NCBI RefSeq assembly: GCF_019175285.1
Contig: NC_056525.1
Span: forward strand, 121,066,456 to 121,130,455
Reading direction: 5' to 3'
Length of the DNA stretch: 64,000 nucleotides
From: Sceloporus undulatus
Lineage: Eukaryota > Chordata > Lepidosauria > Squamata > Phrynosomatidae
A program made the position numbers and the translations under genes. Under the pieces are notes generated by a model. The model saw nothing but the letters and a program-made list of their open reading frames with translations, was not told the DNA's origin and searched no databases. Of the stretch, positions 47,406 through 56,967 are shown one piece after another. Positions within the stretch are counted from its first letter, which is position 1. The number at the start of each line of letters is the position of its first letter.

Positions 47406-50400
47406 GTTGTCTGGGACTAGAGTGGTTTATAGCACTTTAGAAGGATAAATGATTGCAAAGTTTGAGTACCATTTACTACTCAGTAAATAGTACAACCACT
47501 TCATTGTATATGTAATCTACTGAGTATACGATTGACTGTGTTTACAATATTCCTTCAAACCATTAATTATTGCTTAATAAACCACTGAGCTTATTCACTC
47601 CCTTTTTAGGCATTCTTCATGGAAAAAAAACAAGAGGGTTTTGTGCAAAGTCAAAACCCTTGATTATCTTTATTGCACCCAAACAACCCAATATTGCAAG
47701 CCATCCTTAAAGCAGGGTTGGTGGCTTATAGTTGGTTTCTTTGGGTGCTAGGATCTGAGGTTCAGACATCACATAAAAGTCTTCTTTTCCCAGTGTTAGT
47801 TTACCCACTCATGAAAAGGGGGAGGGGGGCGCTAAAATGGGAGTAAGTAGACAGCATGTACCAGCACACTGTTTATTAACATTCCAGTTTATTAAGTCAT
47901 TGATGTGTTGTGTACCCATTTCTGAGCAAGAAAAGTTTAAAGACTATTTGTACCGAAGCAAATGGAATTCCTTAGAGAACATGTTATAAGCAACATCTTA
48001 CCAAATACATTTTTAACGCCTTGCTCATTTATCAGGTAGTCAACATACTGGCCAATCACAGAGAAGTTAATTTCCCTGAAAGAAAGGAATGCAAGATATA
48101 AGAAAATTGTTCTTGTAAGTAACATCTTACAAATTGAACTTGAGATGCAGAGCTATCTTTCCTTGTTCTACCACCGATACAAAGCACAAAGTAATTTGGG
48201 AAAGCTCCAATTGGCTTCTAATAGCCCTCTCAATATATTAATGAAAGTAAAAAGACTTTATAAAAACAAGCCAATACTTATTCAAATTAAGCAATATTTT
48301 TTTTTTCTAATTTTGATTTGATCTTTTGAGATTTTGTGGCACTTCAGATCTGATGCAAAGATTTCTTAGAGCTTGGATTAAAAAAAAACCTCTAAAATCC
48401 CCCCAGTCCCTATGCTGGTTGTCGGATACTGTACTGGGAGCTATAACATTTCCAAGCTCCTTGAGGAAAGCAGTTCTTCCATACTGGCTCTCCCATTCAT
48501 TGGTGTTTACAACATTTATAAAAAACTAGACAAGGCAGTAGGAAAAGTAAGCCTTTACTATTGTTTTGTAGGAACAGACAGATCACTTTTTCCCTTAAGA
48601 AGGTGAAAGGAGTATGATGATAAGAAGACTTTGCCCATTGTAGTGTTCACATTCATATCACACTACAGTCAGCCCTGCATATTTGCGGTTTTGATTATTC
48701 ACGGATTTGATTCATATGTTCTCTTTAGAAATCTCTAGGTCCTCCAGTGTGAGTCTATGGTCAACTTCTACCAAAAGTCACACTGGAGGACAGAAAGATT
48801 CCTAGAGAGAACACTTCTCTAGGCATCTGTAGGTCCTCTAGTGCAATTCTATGGTCAACGTCTGGCAGATGTTGACCACTGAGTTACCCTGGAGGACCTA
48901 GAGATTCCTAGAGAGGTGTTCTCTCAAGTAAAAACAAGTGTATTTTTATTTGCTTTTTTCCAATTTCACGGTGACCATGTGCCCCTAATCCCAGCGAATG
49001 TAGAGGGTCCGCTGTACGATCGTTTCTGCTCACCAGTTTTCCTAGGTGTCAGACAAAACAAGAAACAAAAGCAAGACAAAAGAAAAGTCGACCACTACAC
49101 AAAAAAGTAACACTATCTTCAACAGCCAAACAAATCCTACCAAGCTATCTCTAACACTTCATTGTAGTCCAGCTCTCCATATTTCATATGGCAGGGAAGC
49201 TTTCTAACTATAGGCTTATTACTGAGCAATAGGAAAACACTTTCCTAATGGTGTCACCAGGTTTTGTCATCAGCTGAGGAATACAAAACTCCATTTTCTG
49301 AGGGCTTATTGGCACTTCATATTGGGCAAAAGCAAACTAAATGAGGAAGCCTTTCTGTTTTTCCATTTCTCATTTAGTGTCAATTGGGAAGACATTCTCA
49401 CACCCAGCCAACTTCTTTTCCATGTGCATTTCATGTGCGTTTACATATAAAAATGCCCTGGTCCAAATGATTACCTCATATTTTTTTCTGCTCCAAAGTT
49501 ACCTTGCAGTTCATAGTGAGAACATGGAATTGTCAGTAAGCTTTGTACCACTTGCTGACTGAAGCAATCTAGCAGAAAGATACTTATTTAAAGACATATT
49601 TTTGAGAAGCTCAAAAACATTGCTATTTTCTTCCCCAACAGATGCAGGAGCTGCCCCTTTCAGTATTGTGCAAGGCCTCCGGAACAAGAGGCAGACAGTA
49701 CAGGAATCAGAATGAATGTGCTTTTTGTTAATCAGGAACAGGAACAGTTATCTCTGTGGTGCGTTTCAGCTGCAGAACAACCTTGTTCTTGTGCAATCTA
49801 CTTTTTTCTTTCGTTGATAGAATCCTCATGGTCCACTGATTGGTTTTAGGTTTAACATGCAAACGATTCTGAGTATACACCCTTAACAGTTAAGGTTTAT
49901 CTAATCTGTATTCAGTAGCTCTCAACATTTATGCTTGCTTAAGAAAAGATCCTTACAGCAAGGGTGGGAATTATGCAACCCAGATATGTTGTAGACTGAA
50001 GCTTCCAGCATTCCTCATCACTAGCTATGCTGGGTAGGTCAGCTGAGCACAGTAACATCTAGGAAACTGCATCATTCCCAACACTGCTTTACAGTCTCAG
50101 GCCAAAGTCAACTTTGTCCAATATGCTTTAATATACCATTCACTGAAGGATACAGTCGGCCCTGAATATCCATGGATTCTTTATCTATGGATTTAACCAT
50201 CCATGATTTGAAAATATTCCAAAAAACATAAATTCCAAAAAGCAAACCTTTCTTTCCCCATTTTATATAAGAGACACAATTTTACTATACCACTGTATTT
50301 AATGGGATTTGAGCATCCACAGGTTTTGATATCCACAGGGATCATGGAACTAAACCCCAGTGGATACCAGGGGTCCACTGTAGTTTGAAAGAAATTTGTG

Positions 50401-50658
50401 ATGTGGTTTGCTCTTCACAACCAGGGAAGGGGACTAAAAATCTTGCTGGTATTTGGAGTCAGTGGGCATACAGATCAGTTAAACCGCTCAGTTTCAAAAG
50501 CTACATTAGGCCCGGAGTCAACTGGTTCCTGTTTAAGAAACATGAATCCAAAGCCCCTTGAATGGATGACTAATTCTGTGGCTCTTTGGAATCTGGGTTG
50601 AATTATTAATGTTATCCATGTGCATGAAAACCTACACAGAGACACTGAGTTCTTCCAA

Positions 50659-50700
<42 letters not shown>

Positions 50701-51228
50701 GAACACACTACATATATCTATTATTGGTTTTTTAGATATTATATGTGAAACCTACTGGGTGATATTATATGTGAAACCTACTGGGTGGTCTTGGGCAAGT
50801 CACACTCTGTAAACCTTAGAGGTAAACTCTGGCTAATCTTCTCTGAATAAATCTTGCTGAGAAAACCCTATGACAGGGCAGTCCTAAGTCCAGGTCGACC
50901 TGAAGGAACATAACAAGTGTGTGGAGGCGTATGTGTGTAGCAGTGTATGTCAAAACCCTGCTCCGAGAAACTTAGAACCATGTTGGTAACATCTAAAAGA
51001 ACTGGTTAATAATTGCCATTTTGAAAGCCACTTTAACTTTGTTTTAAAGAGATTTGCCTATTGGTGATGAAGGAAATGATAGCCTGACTTTCATTTCAAT
51101 GTTATTAACTTCTGAGCCCACCAAACACCACTGCCATTGTTTAAGGGCCAAGGTAATATTTACCCATCCTGAGTCATCGGAGTGATGGTGGCTGCCACAA
51201 GGCCCTGAAGCTTCTTTTGGGGTGCCAT
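31134..51228 (-). CDS. NPL: N-acetylneuraminate lyase (sialic acid aldolase), 11 coding exons
   Basis: Eleven minus-strand exons join in phase into 310 residues: 51228-51164, 48075-48002, 43849-43762, 42001-41944, 40004-39929, 39393-39301, 37932-37784, 36085-36039, 34709-34625, 33393-33354, 31291-31134. NPL is a cytosolic class I aldolase of the DHDPS/NAL TIM-barrel family. It cleaves N-acetylneuraminate to N-acetylmannosamine and pyruvate. Visible hallmarks are [14 protein letters not shown] near the N-terminus, the pyruvate-carboxylate motif GTTGEG (about residues 49-54), YYYHIP with the catalytic Tyr at about 142, and Schiff-base Lys172 in [22 protein letters not shown] lies near the C-terminus. 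Human NPL is 320 residues, so length is normal. All borders are GT-AG. It is co-oriented with SHCBP1L, whose ATG lies about 3.2 kb downstream of the NPL stop. No break seen; expected to be functional. Confidence 0.95.
31384..31405. repeat. (CA)n microsatellite
   Basis: Eleven CA units in the last NPL intron. Confidence 0.9.
31744..32702. mobile_element. Tigger-like TIR element with nested MITE
   Basis: Left end TACAGGTATGCCTCAGTTA; inverted right end TACAGGCATACGTCAGTTA. 22 of 25 positions match and both end in a TA dinucleotide, as Tc1/mariner-pogo elements do. No transposase remains. The family-B MITE lies within it. Contains a (TG)n tract at 32259-32289. Confidence 0.7.
31905..32139. mobile_element. 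Palindromic MITE, family B, complete copy
   Basis: 235 bp, nearly one full hairpin, ends GGCCCCATACAGACAGGCC and its inverse. TAA flanks both sides (31902-31904, 32140-32142), a 3-bp duplication as made by PIF/Harbinger transposases. Transcribed with NPL. Confidence 0.82.
32873..32905. repeat. (TG)n(TA)n microsatellite
   Basis: TG units passing directly into TA units in an NPL intron. Confidence 0.9.
33354..33393 (-). CDS. NPL: NPL coding exon 10
   Basis: 40 bp exon reading [13 protein letters not shown]. Acceptor is CTTTCCTAG, donor is CAAG|GTAGGT. It is too short to find by reading-frame length alone; phase and homology place it. Confidence 0.92.
33570..33803 (+). mobile_element. Sauria-type SINE
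   Basis: CAGCATGGTGTAGTTGTTTA head, CAGTTTGATTCCCACTCTGC, GGAGGAAGGCAAAGGCAAG, and tail GGTTGCCATAAGTAAAAAAT then GACTTGAAGGCACAT. Full length, about 230 bp. Confidence 0.87.
34035..34063. repeat. (GT)n microsatellite
   Basis: About 14 GT units in an NPL intron. Confidence 0.9.
34625..34709 (-). CDS. NPL: NPL coding exon 9
   Basis: 85 bp exon reading [20 protein letters not shown] then LNSAQKYQ. Acceptor is GTCTTTTAG, donor is CAG|GTACAA. Confidence 0.95.
34710..36038. other. NPL intron, nothing classifiable
   Basis: Short homopolymer runs only; no repeat family recognised. Confidence 0.45.
36039..36085 (-). CDS. NPL: NPL coding exon 8
   Basis: 47 bp exon reading [15 protein letters not shown]. 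The acceptor CCCTAAGTAG lacks a strong pyrimidine tract; donor is GGAAG|GTCAGT. Phase fits both neighbours. Confidence 0.93.
36930..37010 (-). mobile_element. L2-like LINE 3' tail
   Basis: (AAAT)n then TTTTTATTTATATCCCGC and GGGCGGCTAACAGG, the inverted terminal signature of the L2 copies at 10130 and 46455. Confidence 0.65.
37784..37932 (-). CDS. NPL: NPL coding exon 7 (Schiff-base lysine)
   Basis: 149 bp exon reading [20 protein letters not shown], then [12 protein letters not shown] and ending LLYGVDE. The Lys in GVKFSDTD is the Schiff-base residue (Lys173 in human, Lys172 here). Acceptor is TTCAATGCAG, donor is GAG|GTAAGC. Confidence 0.96.
37933..39300. other. NPL intron, nothing classifiable
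   Basis: No repeat family or conserved block recognised. Confidence 0.45.
39301..39393 (-). CDS. NPL: NPL coding exon 6
   Basis: 93 bp exon reading [20 protein letters not shown] then [10 protein letters not shown]. Holds the catalytic tyrosine of the YYYHIP motif. Acceptor is CTCTTTCAG, donor is AAAA|GTAAGT. Confidence 0.95.
39929..40004 (-). CDS. NPL: NPL coding exon 5
   Basis: 76 bp exon reading [20 protein letters not shown] then KSVNK. Acceptor is CTAATTTCAG, donor is AAAG|GTTAGT. Confidence 0.95.
41140..41407. repeat. Purine-rich tract and (AC)n
   Basis: About 190 bp of almost pure G/A, followed by (AC)n at 41389-41407 and a short GA run. In an NPL intron. Confidence 0.85.
41437..41640 (+). 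repeat. Two diverged units of the 28190-28985 repeat
   Basis: GGTGACCAGACTTGGTCCTT and TTCCATTTTGAGCAGGGCTG, then a second unit with TCCTCCATTTTGAGCAGAGC. Confidence 0.6.
41944..42001 (-). CDS. NPL: NPL coding exon 4
   Basis: 58 bp exon reading [19 protein letters not shown]. Acceptor is TTTCGGCAG, donor is CTG|GTGAGT. Confidence 0.94.
42002..43761. other. NPL intron, mostly unassigned
   Basis: A short dispersed block TCTCCAGATGTGTTGGACTA then CAACTCCCATCATTCC lies at 42523-42558. Similar text is near 29540, 31470 and 49980. Otherwise nothing recognised. Confidence 0.5.
43762..43849 (-). CDS. NPL: NPL coding exon 3
   Basis: 88 bp exon reading [20 protein letters not shown] then EWVAQGKD. 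It carries the GTTGEG substrate-binding loop. Acceptor is GGTAACAG, donor is GATAA|GTGAGT. Confidence 0.95.
44331..44862 (-). mobile_element. CR1 LINE, 3' part of ORF2 plus tail
   Basis: The minus strand is open for about 144 codons: [40 protein letters not shown], then [20 protein letters not shown] and [15 protein letters not shown]. The 3' end is four copies of the ATTCTATG tail. Still open, so a young copy. In an NPL intron. Confidence 0.93.
44865..44971 (+). mobile_element. LINE/SINE 3' tail with (AAT)n
   Basis: GATTGTAAGCCCGAGGGCAG, then ATGTACAGCGCTGTTTAAAT and CATAAATAAAGGTTAATAAT. It abuts the CR1 copy. Confidence 0.6.
45471..45841. mobile_element. GC-rich TIR element with TAG duplication
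   Basis: 371 bp with ends TGGCGGGATACAGACC and GGTCTGTATCCCACCA, flanked by TAG (45468-45470, 45842-45844). A 3-bp duplication suggests PIF/Harbinger-type mobilisation. The interior is CpG-rich and holds facing GCGCTCCCTAACCCTAG and CTAGGGTTAG motifs. No transposase. Confidence 0.72.
46455..47404 (+). mobile_element. L2-like LINE, 3' half
   Basis: Frames give [60 protein letters not shown] and [20 protein letters not shown]. It ends with GGATATAAATAAACAGAATA and (AAT)n. Degenerate. In an NPL intron. Confidence 0.88.
48002..48075 (-). CDS. NPL: NPL coding exon 2
   Basis: 74 bp exon reading [20 protein letters not shown] then KNVF. Acceptor is CTTTCTTTCAG, donor is TTTG|GTAAGA. Confidence 0.95.
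48664..49016. mobile_element. Tigger-like MITE
   Basis: Ends TACAGTCAGCCCTGCATATT and, inverted, TACAGCGGACCCTCTACATT, with TA at both borders. Interior contains repeated inverted blocks (CTCTAGGAATCT-like). The same element is at 55139-55474. Confidence 0.75.
49020..50150. other. NPL intron 1, mostly unassigned
   Basis: Only a diverged dispersed block near 49970-50090 is recognised. Confidence 0.45.
50151..50382. mobile_element. Tigger-like MITE
   Basis: Starts TACAGTCGGCCCTGAATATC then GATTCTTTATCTATGGATTT, and ends CAGTGGATACCAGGGGTCCA then CTGTA. TA borders; standard pogo-type MITE architecture. Confidence 0.82.
50662..50696. repeat. (TC)n microsatellite
   Basis: About 17 TC units in NPL intron 1. 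Confidence 0.95.
50735..50912 (+). mobile_element. Sauria-type SINE, 5'-truncated, with 26-bp duplication
   Basis: 50735-50760 and 50761-50786 are identical 26-bp units, each ending AACCTACTGGGT. The second runs into the SINE body GGTCTTGGGCAAGTCACACT and AATCTTGCTGAGAAAACCCT. Confidence 0.7.
51164..51228 (-). CDS. NPL: NPL coding exon 1 (start codon exon)
   Basis: Encodes [20 protein letters not shown] then DG, with donor GG|GTAAAT. The exon extends upstream as 5' UTR to about 51248, where TCTCAAG gives an acceptor preceded by a T-rich tract. A further non-coding exon should therefore lie upstream, at higher coordinates. Confidence 0.93.
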
Positions 51229-51372
51229 GAAGCAACTGGGGCGACCTGCTTGAGACAAAAAAAATACGTGTTAAATAACTTCAGTTAATAATAAAGCCTT
51301 GCAGACAAAGTCCACAACAACCAAAATATCTAAGTCTTTCAAGCAGAATGCTTAGCTGTTACAATCATTCAT

Positions 51373-51625
51373 TGGAACCAATTTTTATTAAGCACTTTCA
51401 AGTCATTTCCAATTGATGGAGACCCTAAGAGGAACCTATCACAATGTTTTCTTGGCAAGATTTGTTCCAAGGGAGTTTGCTCTTGCATTCCTCTGAGGCG
51501 GACAGAGTATGACTTGCCAAAGGTCACCCAGTGTGTTTCCATGACCAAGTGGGGAACTGAATCCAGTCTACCAGAGTTCTACATCAATGCTCAAACCATT
51601 ACACCATGTTGGCTCTCGTTGGAAT
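51373..51625 (-). mobile_element. Sauria-type SINE, inverted
   Basis: TTTCAAGTCATTTCCAATTG tail, TTCTTGGCAAGATTTGTTCC, AGGTCACCCAGTGTGTTTCC, then CAAACCATTACACCATGTTG at the tRNA-like head. Just upstream of the NPL start-codon exon. Confidence 0.82.
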
Positions 51626-51714
51626 CAATACAAGATACACATAACAAGAACAAGTGTTTCAGTGATAAACAAGACCACTTAGATTCAAAGAGCTTCATTA
51701 AACAACTCCATGAA

Positions 51715-52150
51715 CTTATTTCCACAAAAATAGGGCGATGACCACAGGGTTCTGTCCTGGGCCCCATGCTATTCAACACCTTTATCAATGACTTGGACAA
51801 AAGAATAGAGGGCATGGTTATCAAATTTTCAGATGACACCAAATTAGGAGGAGTAGCTAAAACCCCAGAAGACAGAAGCAAAATTCAAAATGATTAGAAA
51901 GCTGAGTCAAAGCTAACAAAATGAATTTCAACAGGGAGAAATGTAAAGTACTGCACTTAGGGTGAAAAAACGAAATGCATAGATATAGGTTGGGGGACAA
52001 TAGGCTTAACAAGACCACATGCAAAAGGGATCTAGGAATCCTAATAGGCCACAAGTTGAATATGAATCAACAGTGTGCTTCAGATGAAGTGCAGGAAAGC
52101 TTCTCCAGAAGCAAACAAGTTCTCTTAAAGATGCCAAGGAGGCTGCTTTG
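51715..52150 (+). mobile_element. CR1 LINE, reverse-transcriptase core fragment
   Basis: One frame reads PQGSVLGPMLFNTFINDLDK then KFSDDTKLGG, i.e. RT motifs 4 and 5 with FSDD at the catalytic site (FADD is usual). Later TTCAACAGGGAGAAATGTAA and TACTGCACTTAGGG match CR1. Degenerate. Confidence 0.85.
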
Positions 52151-52180
52151 GCTGCCGCTTTATACTGAAATATGACTAAG

Positions 52181-52400
52181 GCTGCCTCCGCACCACGGAA
52201 ATAATCCAGGTTGACACCACTTTAACCGCCGTGGCTCAGTGCTATGGAATTCTAGGAATTGTAGTTTTGAGAGATGTTTAGCCTTCTCCGTCAGAGACCT
52301 CTGGTGCCACAACAAACTACAAATCCCAGAATTTCACAGCATAGAGCCATGGCAGTTGAAGTAGTGTCAAACTGGATTATTTCTGCAGTCTGGAAGCAGC
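52181..52400. mobile_element. Palindromic MITE, family A
   Basis: Ends GCTGCCTCCGCACCACGG and CTGGAAGCAGC; arms AATAATCCAGGTTGACACCA and its inverse. Centre CAAACTACAAATCCCAGAAT. No target duplication is evident. Confidence 0.78.
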
Positions 52401-52539
52401 CTTGGAAGCATGAGAGCAGAGGTTTGGAAAATGTACGTGGGAATAAATCCCGAAATGCAGACAAATCATGATGGAGAAGGCTCAGTGCCTCACAAAACTA
52501 CTCAACTATGGTAGAATCCAAAGATATAGCTGTGTGAGT

Positions 52540-52770
52540 CTGTAGAGTCAGTATGTAGAGAGATCTTGTAGCACCTTTGAGACTCAATGAAAGAAAGGGG
52601 TTGGCAGCATGAGCTTTCATAGACTTCAGTCTACTTCCTCAGGTGCAGTTGGATATCATCATCATCATCATCATCATCATCTTGGAGAGCTCTTGGAGCA
52701 CCTTTGAGACTAAGTGAAAGAACGAACTTGGTGGCATGAGCTTTCCCAGACTTCAGTCTAATTATTCAGA
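52540..52770 (+). repeat. Interspersed repeat, two units with (ATC)n
   Basis: GATCTTGTAGCACCTTTGAG, then GTTGGCAGCATGAGCTTTCA. After (ATC)n at 52655-52681 a second unit begins (GCACCTTTGAGACTAAGTGA). Confidence 0.65.
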
Positions 52771-53129
52771 TGCTAAGGAAGTAAATTTAAGTCTATGAAA
52801 GCTGGTTAATGAAGTTATATGACTTCATGCAAACAGATCAATTAACACATCTATGTACTGAAATTAAGACCTTTAGAGAGTTTTTAAGAGAGAATGGGAA
52901 GCCTTGATATGTTTTTTTTTTAAACAGAAAAATAAATGGAAAAATGACAGTATTATCTGAATTAGATTTTCAGTCTATAATTATGCAGATAATATGTTTT
53001 CTTTGCTACTTTCTGGAGTAAAAATAACACAAGCAAATATCAGAAGAACTGAAGAGAAAAGGAAGGACTCCATTAAATATGTCTTGCACATATGTTTATA
53101 TTTGAGAATATTTCCAGTTTAGATCTATG

Positions 53130-53425
53130 TCCAAACTGTGACCTTTAAGAGTCTTTGGACTTCATCTCCCAGAAGCCTCAGCCATGTTGGCCAATAGCCT
53201 GGGATGCTGGGAGCTGGAGTCCAAAATCCCTTAAAGAGCAGTTTGGGGTCCACTGGCTTAGAGATTCCTCAGTGGAGTATGAAGCAGCATATAAACCAGT
53301 AGTCCCCAAACTTTAAGAGCCTTTGGACTCCATCTCCCAGAAGCCTCAGCTATGGTGGCCAATAGCCTGGGATTCTGGGAGCTGGAGTCCAAAATCACTC
53401 AAAGAGCACAGTTTGGGGAGCACAG
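53130..53425. repeat. Two direct copies of a short palindromic repeat
   Basis: Each copy reads TTTGGACT, CATCTCCCAGAAGCCTCAGC, then GCTGGGAGCTGGAGTCCAAA or GATTCTGGGAGCTGGAGTCC, bounded by CCCAAACT and AGTTTGGGG. Copies are about 53131-53262 and 53298-53424, in the same direction. Confidence 0.7.
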
Positions 53426-53739
53426 TACTAAAACTACTCAGTGAGTCAGGAGTCAGGTTGCTGCTGTACAGTTGCTCTATCACATCCCCTGTGAGGCACC
53501 AACCCCAAAGAAACAGGGCACTGTCTCCCTCAGCTACTTACCCACTACCAGAGGGCTCTGCTCAGTCCAACCTCCTTCCCTTGCTCTGCCTTGGGATCAT
53601 GAATCAGACAGCAAGTGTTGCAAATTTCCCATTGGGTAACCCTTTCCCTTTATGGGGAATTATACCTTCCCATTCAGTCCCACCCCTTTAGCCAAGAGGC
53701 TGATGGGAATAGTAGTCCCTTCCATCCCTTTGCCCGTCC

Positions 53740-53870
53740 GAAGTAGAAGAACGTAAACTACATCCCCCAGCCAGCCAGCCAGGCCATTCCAATCTAGCAC
53801 ACCCAGCAGCCTTAGCCAATCGCTGCTCGCCTCCTCCTGATTGGCCAAAACATTTGCTTGTTTGATCTAT
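53740..53870 (-). promoter_or_regulatory. Weak candidate for NPL upstream promoter
   Basis: On the minus strand a CCAAT at 53844-53840 and an inverted ATTGG at 53820-53816 flank GAGGAGGCGAGCAGCG. This is the only CCAAT-paired, mildly GC-rich stretch upstream of NPL that I noticed. The splice acceptor before the start-codon exon requires an upstream exon somewhere. Position is a guess. Confidence 0.18.
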
Positions 53871-53954
53871 AGCCCCTTTTAGACTCACTGCAAGAAAAGG
53901 ACTGGCAGCATGAGCTTTCCTATACCTAAGTCCACTTCCTCAGATGCATATTGG

Positions 53955-53964
53955 NNNNNNNNNN
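53955..53964. other. Assembly gap (10 N)
   Basis: Ten N directly followed by (AAT)n to about 54018. Confidence 0.99.

Positions 53965-54018
<54 letters not shown>
53965..54018. repeat. (AAT)n microsatellite
   Basis: About 18 AAT units at the edge of the gap, so the real tract may be longer. Confidence 0.95.
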
Positions 54019-54019
<1 letters not shown>

Positions 54020-54119
54020 GTGATGATGATATTGAGAGGTCTTCTAGCACCTCTGAGACTCATTGAAAGAAAGAAGTTGGCAGCATGAGCTTTCCTAGAC
54101 TTAAGCGTACTTCCACAGA

Positions 54120-54480
54120 TGCATGGGAATTATAGTTTATTGTGGCACCAGAGCTCTCTCCCAAAACTACAATTCCCAGGGTTCCCTAGCCCACTTATTT
54201 ATTCCAAAGTGCCATGCCCCTCTGGCTTTCTAGTAACAAACTCTGACAAACTCCCTAGCACTGAGCCAGGGGAGTTAAAGCGGTCTCAAACTGGATTATT
54301 TCTGCAGTATGGATCGAACCTTGAGCATTTTTAATAACTAAGGCCCAAAACACACTGCAGAAATAATCCAGTTTGAGACCGCTCTAACTGTCCTGGCTCA
54401 GTGCTAGGGAGTTTGACAGAGTTTGTTACTAGAAAGCCAGAGGGACATGGCACTTTGGAATAAATAAGTAGGTTTGGGGT
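54120..54480. mobile_element. Family-A MITE with inverted duplication
   Basis: 54125-54318 is a family-A MITE lacking its left end. Then 54339-54471 repeats its right half in inverse, including CTTATTTATTCCAAAGTGCC and CTTTCTAGTAACAAACTCTG, which are not part of other copies. Spacer is about 20 bp. Confidence 0.7.
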
Positions 54481-55138
54481 TGCAGTTTGGGCACTCAGTC
54501 TCTAAAAGTTTCACCATCACTGTCCTAGGAAGTCATCTTGCGGTCAAAGTGAATTCCACACACACTCCACAATTTAATATAAATCAATATGCTCATAAAG
54601 CCCTGAAGCTTATAAGTCCAGAACTTGACAACAAATAAACCGATTAAGAACTCATGAAGATGAGATGATTTAAAAACAACAAACTAGCTAGACCTGATCC
54701 AGCAGCTGTAGTATATCCTGTCCGCACCAAACATTGTGCAGGAGGGTAGCAATGTTGTGAAAATAGCCTGTTTTCCACATTAAAGAAATGGAGGATCACT
54801 CTGTGTATCAATCCTATATGCATTCTTACAAAACAAATAGGGAGAAAATGGTCAGACACAAAGCGTTTGAAGCTCAAGAGACAGTGCTGCTGACACATAT
54901 CCCACCTCTTTGGAGAGATCTCCATTAGCACTTTTTTGATGAAGCATTACCAGATCATCTAATTTTTTAACAAAGGGTCACAAAACACTAGTTGTGGGAG
55001 GTGGAAGTTATTTATAATGTCACAGGTGTTGCCAGGTAGAGTAACTGCAACACTAACAATGCCAAAATGCTTCCTTTCTGAGTAGTGGGAATCTATTGGA
55101 GGTGGGGGGGGGACGACAAGAATCCTTGTAACAAATAT

Positions 55139-55474
55139 ACTGGGCCTTGTGTGACATTTATGGATTTGATTATTTGCGGTTTTGATTAATATGTTCTCTC
55201 TAGGAATCTCTGCCAGATGTTGACCATAGAGTTGTGCTGGAAAATCTAGGCATTCATAGAGAAAACACTTCTCTAGGCATTTGCAGGCCCTCCAGCAAGA
55301 TTCTGTGACCAACTTATGGGAAATGTTGACCACAGAGTTGCACTGGAGGACCTGGAGATTCCTAGAGAGGTGTTCTCTTAGGTATAAAGAAGAGTGTTTT
55401 ATTATTTGCGGCTCTTCCACATTCACAGGGGTCCTTCATCCCTAACCCCAGCGAATGTGGAGGGACCACTGTAT
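55139..55474. mobile_element. Tigger-like MITE
   Basis: Shares TATTTGCGGTTTTGATTA, CTCTAGGAATCT and CCCCAGCGAATGTGGAGGGA with 48664-49016 and ends CACTGTA. The left end is diverged. Confidence 0.72.
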
Positions 55475-56504
55475 TGAACTACGTATTACAGCAATTCATT
55501 GAGTTAAAAAGATGGAGAACATCATGGCACTATTTTTTTTTTGCAGAAACATGATTCTGACACTAGAGGGCACTGATTCAACGTTAAAATAAAGCCTGGC
55601 AAAGGATAAAATACATATTGCTTTAAACAACATATGTAGCCGCATAATTAGAACTAGGGATAAACTGCAGATCCTGGTGGTGATCTTTGGTGAAAAAGCA
55701 GTATGGGCAAAAAGGAGCAACTTTCTCTCTTCTTGTCCCATAGTTCTGACATGGGTCAGAGCACCAGGCTGTGTGGTATGTGTTGCAACAGCATTTTGTT
55801 AAGAAAAGCATATAAATAGCCTATCTATATTTGAACACGTTGTTAGATGTAATGTGTAACTTGGCTCCAAGAGAGGAGTGGCAATTGTGTGGCCCTTCAG
55901 CTGTTGTACTGCAATTCCCAGCAGCCCTAGATAGCAAAGACATGGATGAGGGTTCACAGGAGTTGCCCTTCTGGAGGCCACACAATTCCTACCCCTGTTT
56001 GAAAATTGCCAGTCTTTTAAAATCGTTTTAAAATGTTGCCTGGGGAATCAGCGATGATAGAGATATACGTCCCAGATATCAGGAAGGCATCTTAACCCTT
56101 TCTAAGCCAACCAACCCCACCTTCGCTCCAGTACCTTCAGCAGTACCATTTATATTGGTGAATCAGCAGAGGGAAAGGGTTGAAACCTTTCTTCCTGCTA
56201 TAGCTCCTATGAAAACTTCTTCCCCCTGCCTACACACCCTGGTGCTTTTTAAAGATGGAAATTACATAAGGAGTTCTAGTCCGACAGACTCCAACTTCAT
56301 GTACTTTGGCAATAAATCATACACACTAAATTTTCTATTTGTGCCTCTGTTTTAAATGAAGGTTTTCTTTCTCTTACATTCAAGTGTGCATTTTAAGCCC
56401 AACCAAGAGTCTTGAACTACACAAGACAACTAAGAATAGTCAGTTAATCATAACATCTCAGACACCATGCTATGCATATTTATGTTTTACATCCTTACTT
56501 TTGC

Positions 56505-56690
56505 TGTTGCTCTTATGTGCTGACCTTAAGGGAAGCCTATCATGGGGTTCAGAGGAGGTTTGCCATTGCCTTCCGCTGAGGCTGAGAGTGTGTGACTTGC
56601 CCAAGGTCACCCAACGGGTTTCGTGGCTGAGCTGGGAATCGAAAACCCTGGTCTCTAGAGTCAAACCACTATGCCACACTATTCTCTTAT
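56505..56690 (-). mobile_element. Sauria-type SINE, inverted
   Basis: GAGGAGGTTTGCCATTGCCT, GACTTGCCCAAGGTCACCCA, then GAGCTGGGAATCGAAAACCC and CAAACCACTATGCCACACT. Confidence 0.88.
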
Positions 56691-56967
56691 ACTTCTCTTT
56701 AAAACAGGTGCAGTGAGAATGAGTAGTTGTCCTGTCCCTCTTTAACAATGGGAATAAAGTTCAAGTTATGTGTGGAAATGCAGGATGTCATCCTAGATAT
56801 GTATAGAAACCATCTGTTAGAATCCTGAAGTATTCTACCAGATGTATTCTAACTGTGGATGCTGGGGGATGGGTTGCACTTCGCATAGCTTGTAGAGATG
56901 GTGGTATTTAGTGCTAGGCTGGACCAGGTGTGGCAAAAAGACAGAAGTGGCAGTAAAATACAAGGGC

